The notes: generated by a model not told the origin, from the sequence alone. Positions 45,185-57,206 are shown, numbered from the stretch's first letter. The stretch: DNA of 64,000 nucleotides from Pisolithus tinctorius (GCA_024663395.1 JANFAH010000095.1:1-64000), one strand, 5' to 3'. Program-made: numbers and translations.

Positions 45185-46392
45185 ATGACCCCGACACTCG
45201 TCCCTCTCGCAACGCATTCCCAGATTGCGAGGACGCCCTCGGGAGAAGATGGACTTCCACAGGAACTTGAAGAAGACCTCCGAGCTTTTGGCTGCAAACT
45301 CATACACCAAGCTGGTATCTTGCTCAACCAGTACGCCACCAATAACTTTTTTATTCGGCCAGTCAGAATGACCACAATCCGATTATTTTTATAGAAAGCA
45401 GGTTGCAGTAGCGACTGCACAGATACTGTTCCAGCGTTTCTGGTTCGTGACATCCTTGAAGCAGTTTAGCATTGGGGTCAGCGACACTTTTTGTTCTTCA
45501 TCGACCGTCTGAATCACTCTGGATCCCGTCTCCTTTTCTTTCTTTCTTCGTACGGTGCTTGTCGGATTGCACCAATTTATATGCAGGACATCAGCATGGG
45601 CGCACTATACCTTGCTTCCAAGCTGGAGGAGTGCCCAATTCGGATGAGAGACCTCATTAACGTGTATGACCTGCTCCTCCAGCGGAACTCGCACGAACTC
45701 TCTTTGCACTCGTCTCCTCCGCCCTCGTCCCCGTCACGTAGACCTCAACCTACACATGTGTCAGGCCATAGTTTAGTTATGGCCTCGCCCGCTGCACCTG
45801 CACCTTCTCCGTCGAATGGCAAAACCAAGTTTAAATATACGCCCATGGCTTACTTCAGCGATGCGTTCTACAACCTCAAGGACGCACTCGTCGTCGCTGA
45901 AATGCAGATTCTCAAACGCTTGGGGTTCAACATGCTTGTTGTCCTCCCATACGGCACACTCATCAATTACCTCCGCCTGCTTGGGCTCACTAACCACAAG
46001 GAGGCATGCGGAAAGGCGTGGGGGTACCTCAATGATGCGTTAGTTTTTTGTTCTGTTATCATTAGATGCCGAAGATTGATGTTGATTGGATTTATCATGG
46101 GTGCGGTGACCTTGGCAGATTACAAACACCCGTATACACTATATACGCTGTTCCGACTATCGTGAGTGCCGCCATTCTCCTCGCTACCCGGCACCTAGGG
46201 ATTTCCCTCCCTTCGACGCCACCAAACTCGTGGTGGGACTTGTTTGACGCCTCCTGGGAAGACGTGTGGACCGTGTGTGGGCACATCATGCGACTGTATC
46301 GGGATCGTACCTTGGAGGAGCGACTCGAGGTGATGCGTATGGTGAACAAGAAGGAGGTCAGGAAGTGGTTGGAAGAAAATAACTCTTTGTAA
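45185..46392 (+). CDS. cyclin L-like protein
   Basis: Regulatory subunit for a CDK11/CDK12-type kinase that links transcription and pre-mRNA splicing. Chosen start ATG 45185 (MTPTLVPLATHSQIARTPSG), preferred over 45119 because it leaves a usable gap to the divergent gene. The first cyclin box includes EEDLRAFGCKLIHQAGILLN, KQVAVATAQILFQRFWFVTS, KQFSIG and DISMGALYLASKLEECPIRM, then RDLINVYDLLLQR. A Ser/Pro insert precedes FKYTPMAYFSDAFYNLKDAL, VVAEMQILKRLGFNML and KAWGYLNDA. An intron (about 46039-46120) leads to LQTPVYTIYAVPTIVSAAIL, LATRHLGISLP and the end RKWLEENNSL at 46392. It lacks the long RS tail of animal cyclin L. Confidence 0.88.
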
Positions 46393-46607
46393 TGCGACTT
46401 CATTCGACACTCGCGAGAGCATTGCAGATTGGCATTTTACAGCAATTACCTTGCAACCCAGACGTCTTGTCTTCCATGCAGGTCTAGTTGATGATGCAAT
46501 ATCACCTTGTTTACAAGGTCACTGCACCCCGAAATTCGTTGCAATATGAGTATGTGTTCTAAATACCCTTGCAAACATTGTGGCTGCAATGATAAAGAAA
46601 AAAACGC
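46393..46607. other. spacer between cyclin L and tRNA-Asp
   Basis: Untranslated tail of the cyclin-L-like gene. No separate feature seen. Confidence 0.4.
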
Positions 46608-46698
46608 TCTCTGGCGGGGAGTCGAACCCCGCTTTCCCGCGCACCGCGACTGACTAAGCCGTGACAGGCGGGTGTACTAACCGATATACTACCAGAGA
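46608..46698 (-). tRNA. tRNA-Asp (GTC) with a 20-base intron
   Basis: On the minus strand a 91-base cloverleaf is visible. The acceptor stem TCTCTGG pairs with CCAGAGA, a D-arm contains GGTTAGTAC, and the anticodon stem CCCGC pairs with GCGGG around the loop CTGTCA-C. The T arm is GGGGTTCGACTCCCC. The anticodon is GTC. A 20-base insert directly 3' of the anticodon loop purine (CGGCTTAGTCAGTCGCGGTG) sits at the standard tRNA intron position 37/38. Internal A and B boxes are present. Confidence 0.92.
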
Positions 46699-47208
46699 CA
46701 TTGACTACTGGTAAATGTTACTACATATTCCGTTTTTGTGTTCTTGTAACGAGCAAAGGCCTTGCATATATCAACCACTAGGTACGTGTTTGCAAAATGC
46801 TGCAAGAGGTACTCAGAGAAACGTATGTGTTTCATATCAGACAAGGTCTGTGTTGATCTACTTCTGTATTTGGGCCGGTTGGCATGTAAGATGATGGGCC
46901 GATGCCGCTCCAATTCGGTTGCCCATGAAAAGGAAAGCTTCGAGTCACTCAAGTCTGGACGCTGCATACTGAGTGGTAATAGTCATCTCCGATGGGTCAA
47001 GCAGTCACTGTGGTTTAGTCAACCCACATAATAAGACATGCTCTTCGGGCGAGGCTAGTCTTCCAAACTATACTTAATGCAGCATTCGTCCAGGACAGAG
47101 TTGCTCCACCTTCAGGCCGATACCCCCGTCGCCCGCTTGATTGCTTTTCCATCTATATCTGCAGCGAGTTCATCGACGAGTTCACCCGACACAATTTACC
47201 CAAACAAC
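46699..47208. other. intergenic, 0.5 kb
   Basis: Upstream region of the DUF6534-type gene. No gene recognised; the open frame at 46762-47031 has no motif. Confidence 0.4.
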
Positions 47209-49132
47209 ATGGGCATCCCGGGCGGGTTCGGTGAAGACCTAGTTACATAACCAAATGCGATTTACTTGCTCATTTGTTCGCGGCAGGTACAACCTTCATC
47301 GGGGGTCTGGTCTCCATCATGTACCTATGACTTTTCTTGACCTCGTAACGTTCACCCCCTGATGTCATTTTTCTATCAAGGTTATATGGCATAACGATTC
47401 TCCAGGGGCGTTTTACACGGAATGTTCGGGCGGCTAGTACACTGCTTACTGATCATAGACTTACTCATACTTCATGCACTACCCTGAGGATGCCGCTATT
47501 ATGAAGCTTATTGTTGCTGCCGTATGGTACGTTGCGCTACCTTGGAACACCCATCAGATCTGCCCATACGAAGTCAGGACTCTTGATACCTTACACTCCT
47601 TGTTCGGTAAGGGCTTGGTGCTTGCGGGTGAATGGATTGCTAACGATTGATTAGTGTGTGATGTGTTGTATTATTACCTAGCGAAACTGCTGCATCTACT
47701 CCTTCTAGTCATCATGCTCAATGCACTGCAGGTGACGAACTACGGTGTTCCGACGAGTTTGGATTATTCTGTTTGGTTCGTATGCCACCATCCACTTCGA
47801 AGGCAGTTCCCACCAATGAGATAAGCCAGGTCGTTACCAGTACGCATACCCAACTTCCGACTAGACACTTTATAAAAGTTTTCCCAACATAGGCGTCGAT
47901 TCTTGCAAATGTGCGTTCCTTTCTTCCCAGAGCCGTTTGCGACAACACTTAGCTGCATTGCAGGCATTTTTAGTTTTTGTAGTTCAGCTGTGAGTAACTC
48001 TTGTGGGTCGATGTTCATCAGTCACGGACCGGATGTTACTAGTTTCTTCATACATAAAATATACCATCGTACGTCACACTCAGGCTGTGTCCGGGGACTT
48101 GGTTGACGAATGTCTAGTTTGTCGCCCCAACATGAAGTGGCTGGTGACCGCCCCAATCGTGAGTATATTTGCTTGTGATGGCCAAGGTATCATAGGTAAC
48201 ATAGTTGCGACAGATACTATTAGTACTGGTTCACTTTGGTGGGTTTCTTTTTTATGGATCCCATTCACGAGACATTTCTAACCATATTCCAACAGGGTTT
48301 GAAATTGGTTTGTGTTGTTTTTGCATAACACGAGAGCTATGCTAATCAACAAGCAGGAGTGGTTATCTTGATGTATCCCAATCCGTCTAACCATATCTCC
48401 ACCGAAATACTGATATCTGCCTATAGGTTCCTATCTAATGACCTCAGCACGGTTTCGTCGCTTACGGTATGTTAACAGAGACATTGGTGTACCGGCTCTT
48501 GAGTCGTTATTTCTAGTCTTCTGTCGTGATACCGTTTGGGATTCTCTTCATACTGTCTGAGAGTCTGATTACGGTGTCACTCTGTATACTTTTGTATGAT
48601 GGCTCTCGCTCCGTAACCCCAAGGTGACTGTAGTATGTGTTAATGTCCATTCCTAACGAGTCCTGCTTTAGAACAAAACGCCTCGTGAACACACTTATGA
48701 TCTATGCTGTTAACCGGTGTTTACTGACTCTGTAAGCATGATCCCTCTTTCGTTTCCCACCGTGACTGATTCAGGTTTTTTGTCGCAGACTGGTGGCCAT
48801 CGCGGAGCTCGTCACGGTACGTATGATGTATTGCACTATGACCATGTCGTTTTCACTCTTCCTTCAGTGTGTTTACCTTCCACAAGATAGCTGGACAATG
48901 GGATTGGACTTCGTCTTTGCAAAGTGTCAGTCTTCCGTGCCTTTGCGTGTATAACACCTTATCTTATTGTTGAATAGTATATACCAACTCACTTCTGGCA
49001 TCACTGAATTCCCGGAAGTACCTTCGAAACAAGGATTCAGCTATCTCCGATCCACGCATTGGTACCATCCGCTTCGTGAACCTGCCGAAGGTCCCGGATA
49101 GCGGAGGTGACGGAGAGAGTCTAAAGGATTGA
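47209..49132 (+). CDS. seven-helix membrane protein, DUF6534 type
   Basis: Integral membrane protein of a large family found in mushroom-forming fungi; function unknown. Start at 47209 (MGIPGGFGEDL). After an intron: GTTFIGGLVSIM, LYGITILQ, TYSYFMHYPEDAAIMKLIVA with AVW, then DTLHSLFVCDVLYYYLAKLL, NYGVPTSLDYSVW, and many further small exons of helices. The last exon carries the family signature YTNSLLASLNSRKYLRNKDS and a Ser/Gly tail ending GESLKD at 49132. The typical arrangement is seven helices with the DTLxxxxxCxxxYYYL block and the terminal NSLLASLNxR block, both present. At least nine introns. The donor after GITILQ (47415-47421) is not a plain GT and may be GC-AG. No clear stop within exons. 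Confidence 0.75.
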
Positions 49133-50674
49133 GGAAAGCATCTCCACTGTTGAGTGACTCTTCCTTATGAGTGTTGAAGGAGACTTGGAGGGAGAGGCAT
49201 GTTGTGTCTACCATTCTTTTTTATCTCTTCATTCCGAGATGGGGTGCTGTGTTGCTTGTGTGAAGTATTATCTACGGGCACCACACTCAGGAGGGTAGCC
49301 AATGGGTTATGTGGTGCCTTGAGCCTAACCGATGCTATTATATATGATACTCAGGTGCTACAATCGGCCTGTAGGTTTGACAAAGCTATTGATCACACCT
49401 CACGTATCAAAAAACTGGTCAAAATGAGGCCAAACCCGAGGTGAGGTTTGCATTCCGAGCACATCGTCATCCTCGTCGATGCAGTTTACCCTTATCATTT
49501 CCCGAAGTATGAGGTGGTACTCATGCTGCCCAAGGAGTTTGACAAATTGGATAGATGGATGGCGAAGATGTAAGCGATTAGTTTCAAGCATAAATGAGCA
49601 ACAAGTCCTCAAGTTCACCGAAACCATTAGACGGTGACGTACCATGGAATTAGGGGTGGATTGGGAACTCGGGGAACGCAGTGCACTTACCAGGTCCCGT
49701 TTGATCTCTGCACTTGCTAACACCTGACTATGGAAGGAATTAACATGTCCTTCCTCCCCCACCAGGCTCCGCACCTTCAAGGCTCTGGTGCTCTTCAGTC
49801 CTACCAGCATGAAGGTAGCGAGGAATACGTATTCCCACCAATTGGCCCACTGGGCGGCCTACCGAAGTACTTCCTCGAGGTCCCCGTAGGCAGACCAAAT
49901 TGACTCGATAGAAGATCATTCCTTCTCGATTAAGTCCAGAAGACTATCAAGAATCCAAGATCGCAAGTTCACGATAGCTTGAGTAGATTTGGTTCCATCC
50001 ACTCTGGCCCCGTCCCCGATGGACCTATATTTACGAACGTCCCCTTATCAGACGGATCTACCAGTACCGTATTGCTCGTGCTGGATCGTGAAATACACGC
50101 CATTCACAGTGACTTCTGTCAAGGACCCCAACCGGCCGCCGTTGATCCAAGCCAGTCATTCCGGCGAGTCCTTCACAGAAGGAGTGGTCGAACATCCAAT
50201 AAAATCACTGCGGCATGAGAGCGGACGCATTGATCTGTTGGCGGTAGCCATACCCGATCCCACAATCAGAATCCTTCAGTCACGTCGGGATTAAAAGTCA
50301 ACTATGATGCAGCGATTATCAATGGCTATGTATAATTCGGGCACGGCGCTCCGCGATGGCCTGTGAACGGGAGATTGGCAGTGCTTGAAATGTTGACACG
50401 GTGTTGCATTTCGTATCTCTGCGGATCTAACTGACACAGGCCTGCAGTCGGAAAGGCGAATAATGCATATCCCGGACCAAAGTTAATGAAGTGTGATGTG
50501 CGTTCCATGGCTATAGATGTGCATGACACTTCCTACGGAGACTCAGGCGAACGTTGGGGCCGAATCGTAGCATCTAGTATGTTACAAATAGCGGGAACCT
50601 CGGAAGAAGCGTGCCCAAGTGGCATGTAACTATGTATTTTGAGATCGTAACAAGACCTGATAGCAAGCAAAAAT
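49133..50674. other. 1.5 kb gap without recognisable gene
   Basis: Open frames at 49400-49810 (-) and 49979-50294 (+) have no known motif. One plus-strand stretch near 49815-49905 reads EEYVFPPIGPLGGLPKYFLE, protein-like but isolated. It may hold an unrecognised spliced or relic gene. Confidence 0.4.
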
Positions 50675-53353
50675 CTAATCACTCAGTATCGCCTGGACCA
50701 CGTTGTCCACTCTCAGCTGCCTCAAGTCCGTGTACGTCTTCGAGTGGGTAAGCACCGTAAGTTAAAAGCCCATCCGGGAAATGTGAAGTAAAAAAAACGA
50801 ACCTGTCCGCATCCAACGAAGATGATCGGCTGACCCGTCACGTACGTCATGGAAAGAGCGGCACCAACCTGGTAAAGATGCGTTCGAGATCTCGTTGCAC
50901 GGAGCACAAAAAAAAAGAATGGAAGTGTGATATAAGTCGGACGGACCTTGTCATCTACAGTATCCCATTTCGTCACAAGCATGCCGTCGATCCCACGACT
51001 TTTCCCTGACGAAGCAGACGAGAAATCGCGCAAGGCACGGTCGAATTTCGTGAGCTGGTCTACTGCCTCGTTGCCGACCAACGCCTCGCCCACGAAGATG
51101 ACCTTATCGGGGTTGTTCACTGTGACAAGCTGTCCTCGGCGATGAATATGGGGGGGAGAAGTCAAATATCATGCTGAAGGAGCCCAACCTTGGCCAAAGC
51201 CCTCATCAACGGCTGTAGGGCTGCGTGTCAGTTGGCATGCGCGGTACAAGTCGTGTTACGAACCTCGTTGTCTTGCATGCGACCTGCTGTATCGATCAGA
51301 ACCACGTCGAAGCCATTCTCGTTTGCTGAGCACCATTGCGTTAGTAAGCTAATAAGTATTGAAGTCACCGTCCTCAACCCACCATATCCAATGGCTTCCT
51401 TGGCAATAGCCGCAGCGTCCTTTCCATACCCCCTCTCGAACAACTCAACGCGACCTTTGCTATTGGTCGCGCCGTCAACGCCAAGCATACCTAAGTTGCG
51501 CACATGGACGCGCAACTGCTCAACGGCGCCACTCCTGGTTCACAGCCTTAGCACTACAGGAACAGACAGATAACGCCGAAATGAACATGTACGCACCTGA
51601 AGGTGTCACACGCAGCAATGAGGACCCGGAGATTGTTCTGGATTAACCAGAAACAGACTTTGGACAGATTAGTACTCTTACCCACACCGTTCACGCCAAC
51701 GAAAGTGATGGTGTATGGTACCCTCTTCTGCGAGGGAGAAGATAATTTCGTCCGAATGGACAACAATAAATCAGTGGATGTCTTCGGTGTGAGGATCCTT
51801 GTTAGCGAAGCCGATAGCGCAGAACGGACGGTGTTGCTGGTAGCTGATGGTCGGGATGAGAGAAAATGTAGGGCAATCTGAAAAGGGGGACCTTACTTTG
51901 GAACCCGCCAACTTTCCTCCCGACGAGGCCTTCACCGACACCTTCACATACTTTGTCGGCAATTTCCTTGGCGACGTTTTTCTTCATGAGATGCTGTTTC
52001 ATCCCCTCGAGGACCGGTTTCAGATCCTGTTCGGTCAATACCTTGGACCCCGTCAAACGTGCAAATAGGGAACCAAGAGCTCCCAGAGAGCTGGTGGACT
52101 GTTGTGTAGCTTCCTGGTTCAAAGCCTTCGCAATGACCGATGCATCACCTTTGTTGCCAAAGTCCCAGTCCTTCACCTCGTAAAGACCATCTTTGTTCCG
52201 AGTGCCCAAAGACGCTGAGTCGACAAGACTCTTCAAATCATTCGTCAACCGACCATTCACGCCGGCATCAGACTTGTCGAGACTGAAGTCAAGACTCGCC
52301 ATATCCGACTCGGTGGGAACCTCGTCACCCCATTTTCGCCGAGTTTTGGTTTTACTTTTGCGTTTGCTCGATTCATTTCTGAGAGAAGATGCGTAAGACA
52401 TGTCCGGGATACTCTTAGAAGAGACTGACTCAGAAACTGGTTCACAGGTTCCCGAATCCACACGCGATGCGGCACGACCTCCTTGTCTTCCCCCTCGTCC
52501 ACGCAATCTGGTCTTCAGTGCCTGAACGTTTCTCGCTATCTGTTGCTCGTCCTGAGTAATGTCTGGGGATTCCGTCGGCACTGGGTATCATTTATTTATT
52601 TTCTTATTTTCTTTTTAGTTTGGCCTTGCGAGATATACATACCAGTACTATCGTCGTCAGAAGGAGACGCAGATTCAACCTGATTTGAACGAGCCTGCGG
52701 CCTGAATCTCGACTTGCGCTCCTGATGAACCGATTAAGCACGAGTTGGCCGCCTTCGAAGGTGCAATACGTGCAGCACACCTACTTGAGCAGCCTTATCT
52801 TCGAAACCCTTGAGCAATTTGTCGAATACGCCATCCCACCCGTCAAACGCCTTTGCAAAATTCCACGATGTATTGCCGTTTTTCGAGGGGGGTGCAGACT
52901 TCCCAGTATTTATGGCATGCAAAGAGGCAACGAAAGTGGCCAAAAATGGTTCGAAGAGCTTGATGAAAAGGGTTTTGATTGCTGTCAAGAGATCGTCGAC
53001 ATACGTGAGCTGCAGAATTCGCTGGTAGGCGACCTGCGGGCAGGTTAGTCAGTTATTGCTGGGATAGAACGTCGGAAAACGTACCACGAAGATCAACTCG
53101 AGATCATTGAAAAATGTCCACTTGACAGCGTATCCGTCCTTTTCAAATTTCTGTTCTGCAGTTCGCCCTTCTATCAGCGCTTCGCGTATGAGTGAATTAA
53201 CTGGCGAAGAAGCGGACGAGGCAACGTGGGACGCCTCCGGCGTGAAGGAGCGCGACCAGAGAACAACACCACCTAGAAACGGTTAAGAGCTCTGCGTACT
53301 CTTCAGCTACTCTAGACCATACCTCTGTGCGATATCGAGCAATGGTCTAACAT
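50675..53353 (-). CDS. SRP101: signal recognition particle receptor subunit alpha
   Basis: GTPase on the ER membrane that docks ribosome-SRP complexes. The start at 53353 gives [20 protein letters not shown], the SRX domain, with [20 protein letters not shown] and [13 protein letters not shown] basic linker contains [15 protein letters not shown] and the conserved [24 protein letters not shown] block. The N and G domains include [21 protein letters not shown]-loop [73 protein letters not shown], the G4 motif TKWDTVDDK and G5 GCGQTYTDL. The stop is at 50675 after QAILSD. All SRP-GTPase motifs are present, and more than ten short introns interrupt the gene. About 650 residues, normal for fungi. 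Confidence 0.95.
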
Positions 53354-53599
53354 ACCAACAATGCAACGGGTAGTACTGCCTTTGCCGTGCGCACGAAGAC
53401 ATCATGCTGTATTACATAAGCACCATGCTATGCCAATACACACCGACGACGTGGTAATAACACCGAGTACATACTACTTGTACAACAACAAAGCGAGTCT
53501 TTTGGCAAAATAAATACCGTACAAAGTATACACATATGAGGATCACAAACGGTCGCTCGGTTCCGGTTCGGGATCAGGAGTATCTCATCGTCCTCACGG

Positions 53600-54848
53600 T
53601 CAACGTTCCTCCCAGACACGTTCATAATCCTCACGGCGTTGAGGACGTAAAGACATCCCACGATGTAAAGCGGGAGGTGATCTTGAAGCAAAATCATCTA
53701 GATTTGTGAAACGGTCAAACCCGGATGCCTGTGGCTGAGACACAGCCAACGGCGAAACGCCAGGGTATGAGTTTTGGGCCGGCAACACCTGTTGCTGATG
53801 TGACCGTTCACGGTGGTGGGAAGAACTGGACCGCGGGGGAAACGCTGGTGCACTCTCCGGCCTGCGACTCCGCGTGCGGCGCGGCGTTTCGATGACAGGG
53901 TCCCCATCCCACTCCCTACTATCACTACTCCGACGGTCCTCGGAATCGACACGGCCATTGCGCGAATTTCCCGCTGCCTGTTGTGCTGAGTAACGATTTG
54001 GCACCAAGGGTTTTTCCATTTTTTGAGGCCCAGGGGAACGTTCTGTGGACATTGTTGAGTCGGGGCAGCCCACACTGCTCGGTGATGGACTGGCATAGTA
54101 GTTGTCTTGTTGGTAGGGTGGTGACGAGAGATAATGGGAGAGTTGGGACTTCTCGGGGACCTGGGCAGGACCAGACTCGAGCATGAGTATGGGCGTAACG
54201 CCGGGCCTGAGAGAATTGATGAACTCGGATGATGGTGCGATGCGCTTGCGCCGACGACGGCGCATGTATAGGAACAGGCCTAGTGCGAGGCATGAGAGAA
54301 ATACGACACCTCCAACCACGCCTCCAACTATCGCGCCTGTGTGAGTTGATGAGGAGCTGCTTGACGATGACTCTGGAGCTTGAACCGCGGCTGATGGTAT
54401 TGCTGTGGTGCTGGTGCTGGTGCTGGTGCTGGTGCTGGTGCCGGTTGTGGTGATGGTGCTGGTGCTGGTGCTGATGCTGCTTGTGGGGCTGGTACTGCTT
54501 GTGGTGCTGGACGCAGTCGAAGTTGCAGTTGCAGTTGCAGTTGGGGCATCAGAGTAGGTAGAGGAGGGCGTGGAGAAATCGGCGGTCGACGAGTCTGACG
54601 CCGACGATGAGATGCAGTTGAGTGGATGACAACTACTGGACATGATGGAGCGCTAGAAGACTAGGTCGTACGCCAGAGCACACGGTTGTGCTGTGACGCA
54701 GGCGGGATAGGGATAAATGAGTACATGGATGTGTTGAGGAAAGCTATTAGACAACTCACTGACCGAGCGGGGGACGGACGACACGACAGTCGGGTTAGAA
54801 GGGAAGAAAGGGAGACTGAATAAGGGTGGCAGGATTGACAGCATTGCC
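53600..54848 (-). CDS. Ser/Thr-rich single-pass membrane protein
   Basis: Unknown surface-type protein. The main exon (54643-53600) has a long Ser/Thr-rich ectodomain with ST and TA dipeptide runs, a glycine-rich hydrophobic segment (GAIVGGVVGGVVFLSCLALG) ending in a strongly basic stop-transfer (MRRRRRKRIAPSS), and a disordered cytoplasmic tail of Ser/Pro/Arg, ending DYERVWEER. This layout resembles fungal Mid2/Axl2-like wall sensors, but there is no sequence proof. A first exon with a hydrophobic start (MLSILPPLFSLPFFPS, from about 54844) could supply a signal peptide, joining by an intron that ends at the TTCTAG near 54660; it restores frame with the donor GTCAGT. The ectodomain DNA holds GGTGCT and GTTGCA hexamer repeats. 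Confidence 0.7.
54407..54472. repeat. GGTGCT hexanucleotide repeat (coding)
   Basis: Two runs of the unit GGTGCT/CTGGTG, at about 54407-54441 and 54455-54472. On the minus strand they encode alternating Ser-Thr in the ectodomain of the membrane protein. In-frame hexamers allow length change without frameshift. Confidence 0.85.
54522..54543. repeat. GTTGCA hexanucleotide repeat (coding)
   Basis: Nearly four tandem copies of GTTGCA; on the minus strand they encode Ala-Thr dipeptides in the same ectodomain. Confidence 0.85.
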
Positions 54849-55063
54849 CCGGGCGACTATACTCGGGCATCAGCCTGGTGATGGGTCTAAGTGGTGTTCT
54901 ATCAAGATGCCATCCACCCTGGCACCTTTTCTGCTACTTGCAACAAGCTGACGGACGCTTGCGTACGCCGAGAACACATCAGCCAGATTGACGCAAGGCT
55001 TCCATCAGCTTTGCGGTGTAACTGGGGACAGCTTGAGCGTTTACGCCTGCAGTGCCTTGAACA

Positions 55064-56190
55064 ATGCGACCCGCACCTGGCTGTCTCCGAGTTTCTCAGC
55101 TACAACGCACATTTTCATCCACAGCGTCAATCAGAATGAAGATCGTACCCGTGCCAGTTCGCGAGGATAACTACGCGTATCTCCTCGTCGACGAGCCTAC
55201 TAACAAGGCTGCCGCGGTCGACCCCTATGACGTCCCAAAGGTACAGGCCATCGCAAACCAGCTAGGGGTCTCTATAGTTGCCGCCATCACAACACATCAC
55301 CACTTTGATCACAGCGGGGGAAACGAGGTGAGCCAACGTCGATTGACATGATAAATGTGTTAGGAGATCATCTCATCGCGACAAAATCCGTAGGTGTTCG
55401 TAAGTGCACACTAGTCATCCGGTGATCGCATACTCATTGCCTTCGGCAGGCATCAAAGTATCCTGGCGCACCCGTGTACGGGGGTAGCGACAAGATCCCA
55501 AAGTTGACGAACCTCGTCAAGGACAAGGACGAGTTTGTCGTCGGCGAGCACATTCGGGTCAGGTCAGTACTTGTGCCACAGGGCATCAAGCCACTCCTGA
55601 CCACCCCAGGTACATTATATAGGTGCTTGGCCACCCCTTGTCATACGCAGGACTCTATCTGTTACTATGTCACTGACACTGCGAACGCGTCTCAGCCAGG
55701 CAGTGTCTTCACTGGTGACACTCTTTTTATAGGTGGGTCTCACGTCTATCATCCTTGTGCGAAAACTGAGCCCCGACCGCGGCTGCAGGTGGATGCGGTA
55801 ACTTCTTCGAAGGCACCGGTGAGGAGATGCATGCCGCGCTCTCTTACTTGGGCACCTTACCCGACGAGACTGTCACATACGTCGGCCACGAATACACGGC
55901 CAAGAATGCCGATTTTGCGATAACCGTTGAGCCCACCAATGCTGACATTTCTCGTCTCTATCGAATGACCCGAGAAAACGCCATCACTACTGGCAAGTCC
56001 ACCATCGGCGACGAGAAGCTGTGGAACGTATTCATGCGCCCTCAGAGCGAGGAGATAAAGTGAGTCACGCGTGGCCTGGAACCATGACTCGCGTTCTGAC
56101 GGTGTCTTTAGGAAGGCTACTGGGTTGACAGGGAACGAATCTGCTATTGTCACCAAGCTGCGACAGATGAAGAGCAGTTTCAAGGGGTAA
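55064..56190 (+). CDS. GLO2: glyoxalase II (hydroxyacylglutathione hydrolase)
   Basis: Hydrolyses S-lactoylglutathione to lactate and glutathione, the second step of methylglyoxal detoxification. Metallo-beta-lactamase fold with TTHHHFDHSGGNE (metal site), KYPGAPVYGGSDKIP, HTQDSICYYV (the metal His before TQDS), VFTGDTLFIGGCGNFFEGTG (Asp bridging ligand) and TYVGHEYTAKNADFA (last His). The C-terminal domain reads MRPQSEEIK, then after an intron KATGLTGNESAIVTKLRQMK; stop at 56188. The start at 55064 adds MRPAPGCLRVSQLQRTFSST, a mitochondrial targeting-like presequence; the ATG at 55136 (MKIVPVPVREDNYAYL) would give the cytosolic form. Several short introns, one splitting FIG/GCGN. Confidence 0.95.
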
Positions 56191-56383
56191 ACATATGTTA
56201 GGCTAGCCACCAGAGATGACACTCTTGCTTTGCATCAGAATCCTACAATTCTTGATAAATGCTATTCACGTTTTATCTTGATTTTGCGACGAGTGACTGC
56301 TACATCTGATTACAATAACAAAACTAGCCCTAGAATGTAAGCGACAGCGATGGCAACCATAAAATTGTCGTGATTCGTTAACG

Positions 56384-57206
56384 TCAATTCAACCCAACCA
56401 CTTTGAGTACGGCCGAACGAGCATATGGGATGTATGACAGTGAATACCACGTATACGCTAGGTACTCGATGATCACGAATACTGCAACAGAGTATTAAGG
56501 TGAAGGTCGATGAACGGTGATTGGATTAGGGGCTTACTGATGCAGAGAACCTGTCAAGGGGCACACACTATGAGTACAGCTAGGGGAAAAGAACCGCTGG
56601 AACAGCTTACCTCGTTTCGAAGCACGAATGCGCCGACGAAGACCAGGGCGATAGAACCCAGGAAGACGATGGTGGCCACCAAACGTACAGGTTTAAACAT
56701 CTTTAGTAGGCATGGTCAGTCTTTTAGGTAGGCGTTCACGGTTGAATGAAACTTTACCAGCTTGATCTGAGTAGCGAACTGGGTCGGAGGATAGCTTAGC
56801 TGTACTAGTATAAGAAGCGAAGGAGCATACCCCGATCAGAAACCCTGTACCTGCGAGGGACACGAGGACACCGATAGTGTACAGAACTGAGAAAACGGAG
56901 ATGAGTATGGTGACAGCGAGTGAACTTGACTTGAAGAAGCTCACCTGCGAAACTGCCGAGTTGACCCAAGAACAGAAGTATGCTGCCTAGTATGCTCAGT
57001 ACGAATCCGATGACAAGACTGTAGATTGTGAGGGGTTGAGCACCGACATAAAGCGAGAGGAGGACGACTGACCAGCCAACGAAGCCGTAGAGGCGCTGAG
57101 TGCGAGTGAGACCGAGGAACTTGAATGCAGAGTCCCCTTCGAAGAACTGGGTCTCTGGGATCATGCCCCCTGCAGCCTCGAGATTGAACCATCCTTTGGA
57201 AGACAT
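56384..57206 (-). CDS. SFT2: SFT2-family vesicle transport membrane protein
   Basis: Golgi membrane protein of four helices involved in retrograde transport to the Golgi (family knowledge). Start at 57206 (MSSKGWFNLEAAGGMIPETQ). Helix 1 begins in LTRTQRLYGFVGWSVVLLSL, helix 2 around IGFVLSILGSILLFLGQLGS, then LYTIGVLVSLAGTGFLIG. The conserved MFKPVRLVATIVFLGSIALV block starts helix 3, and the end IEYLAYTWYSLSYIPYARSA matches the family signature. The stop is at 56384 after VVGLN. At least three short introns. It is divergent from the EDC4-like gene and convergent with GLO2. Confidence 0.9.
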
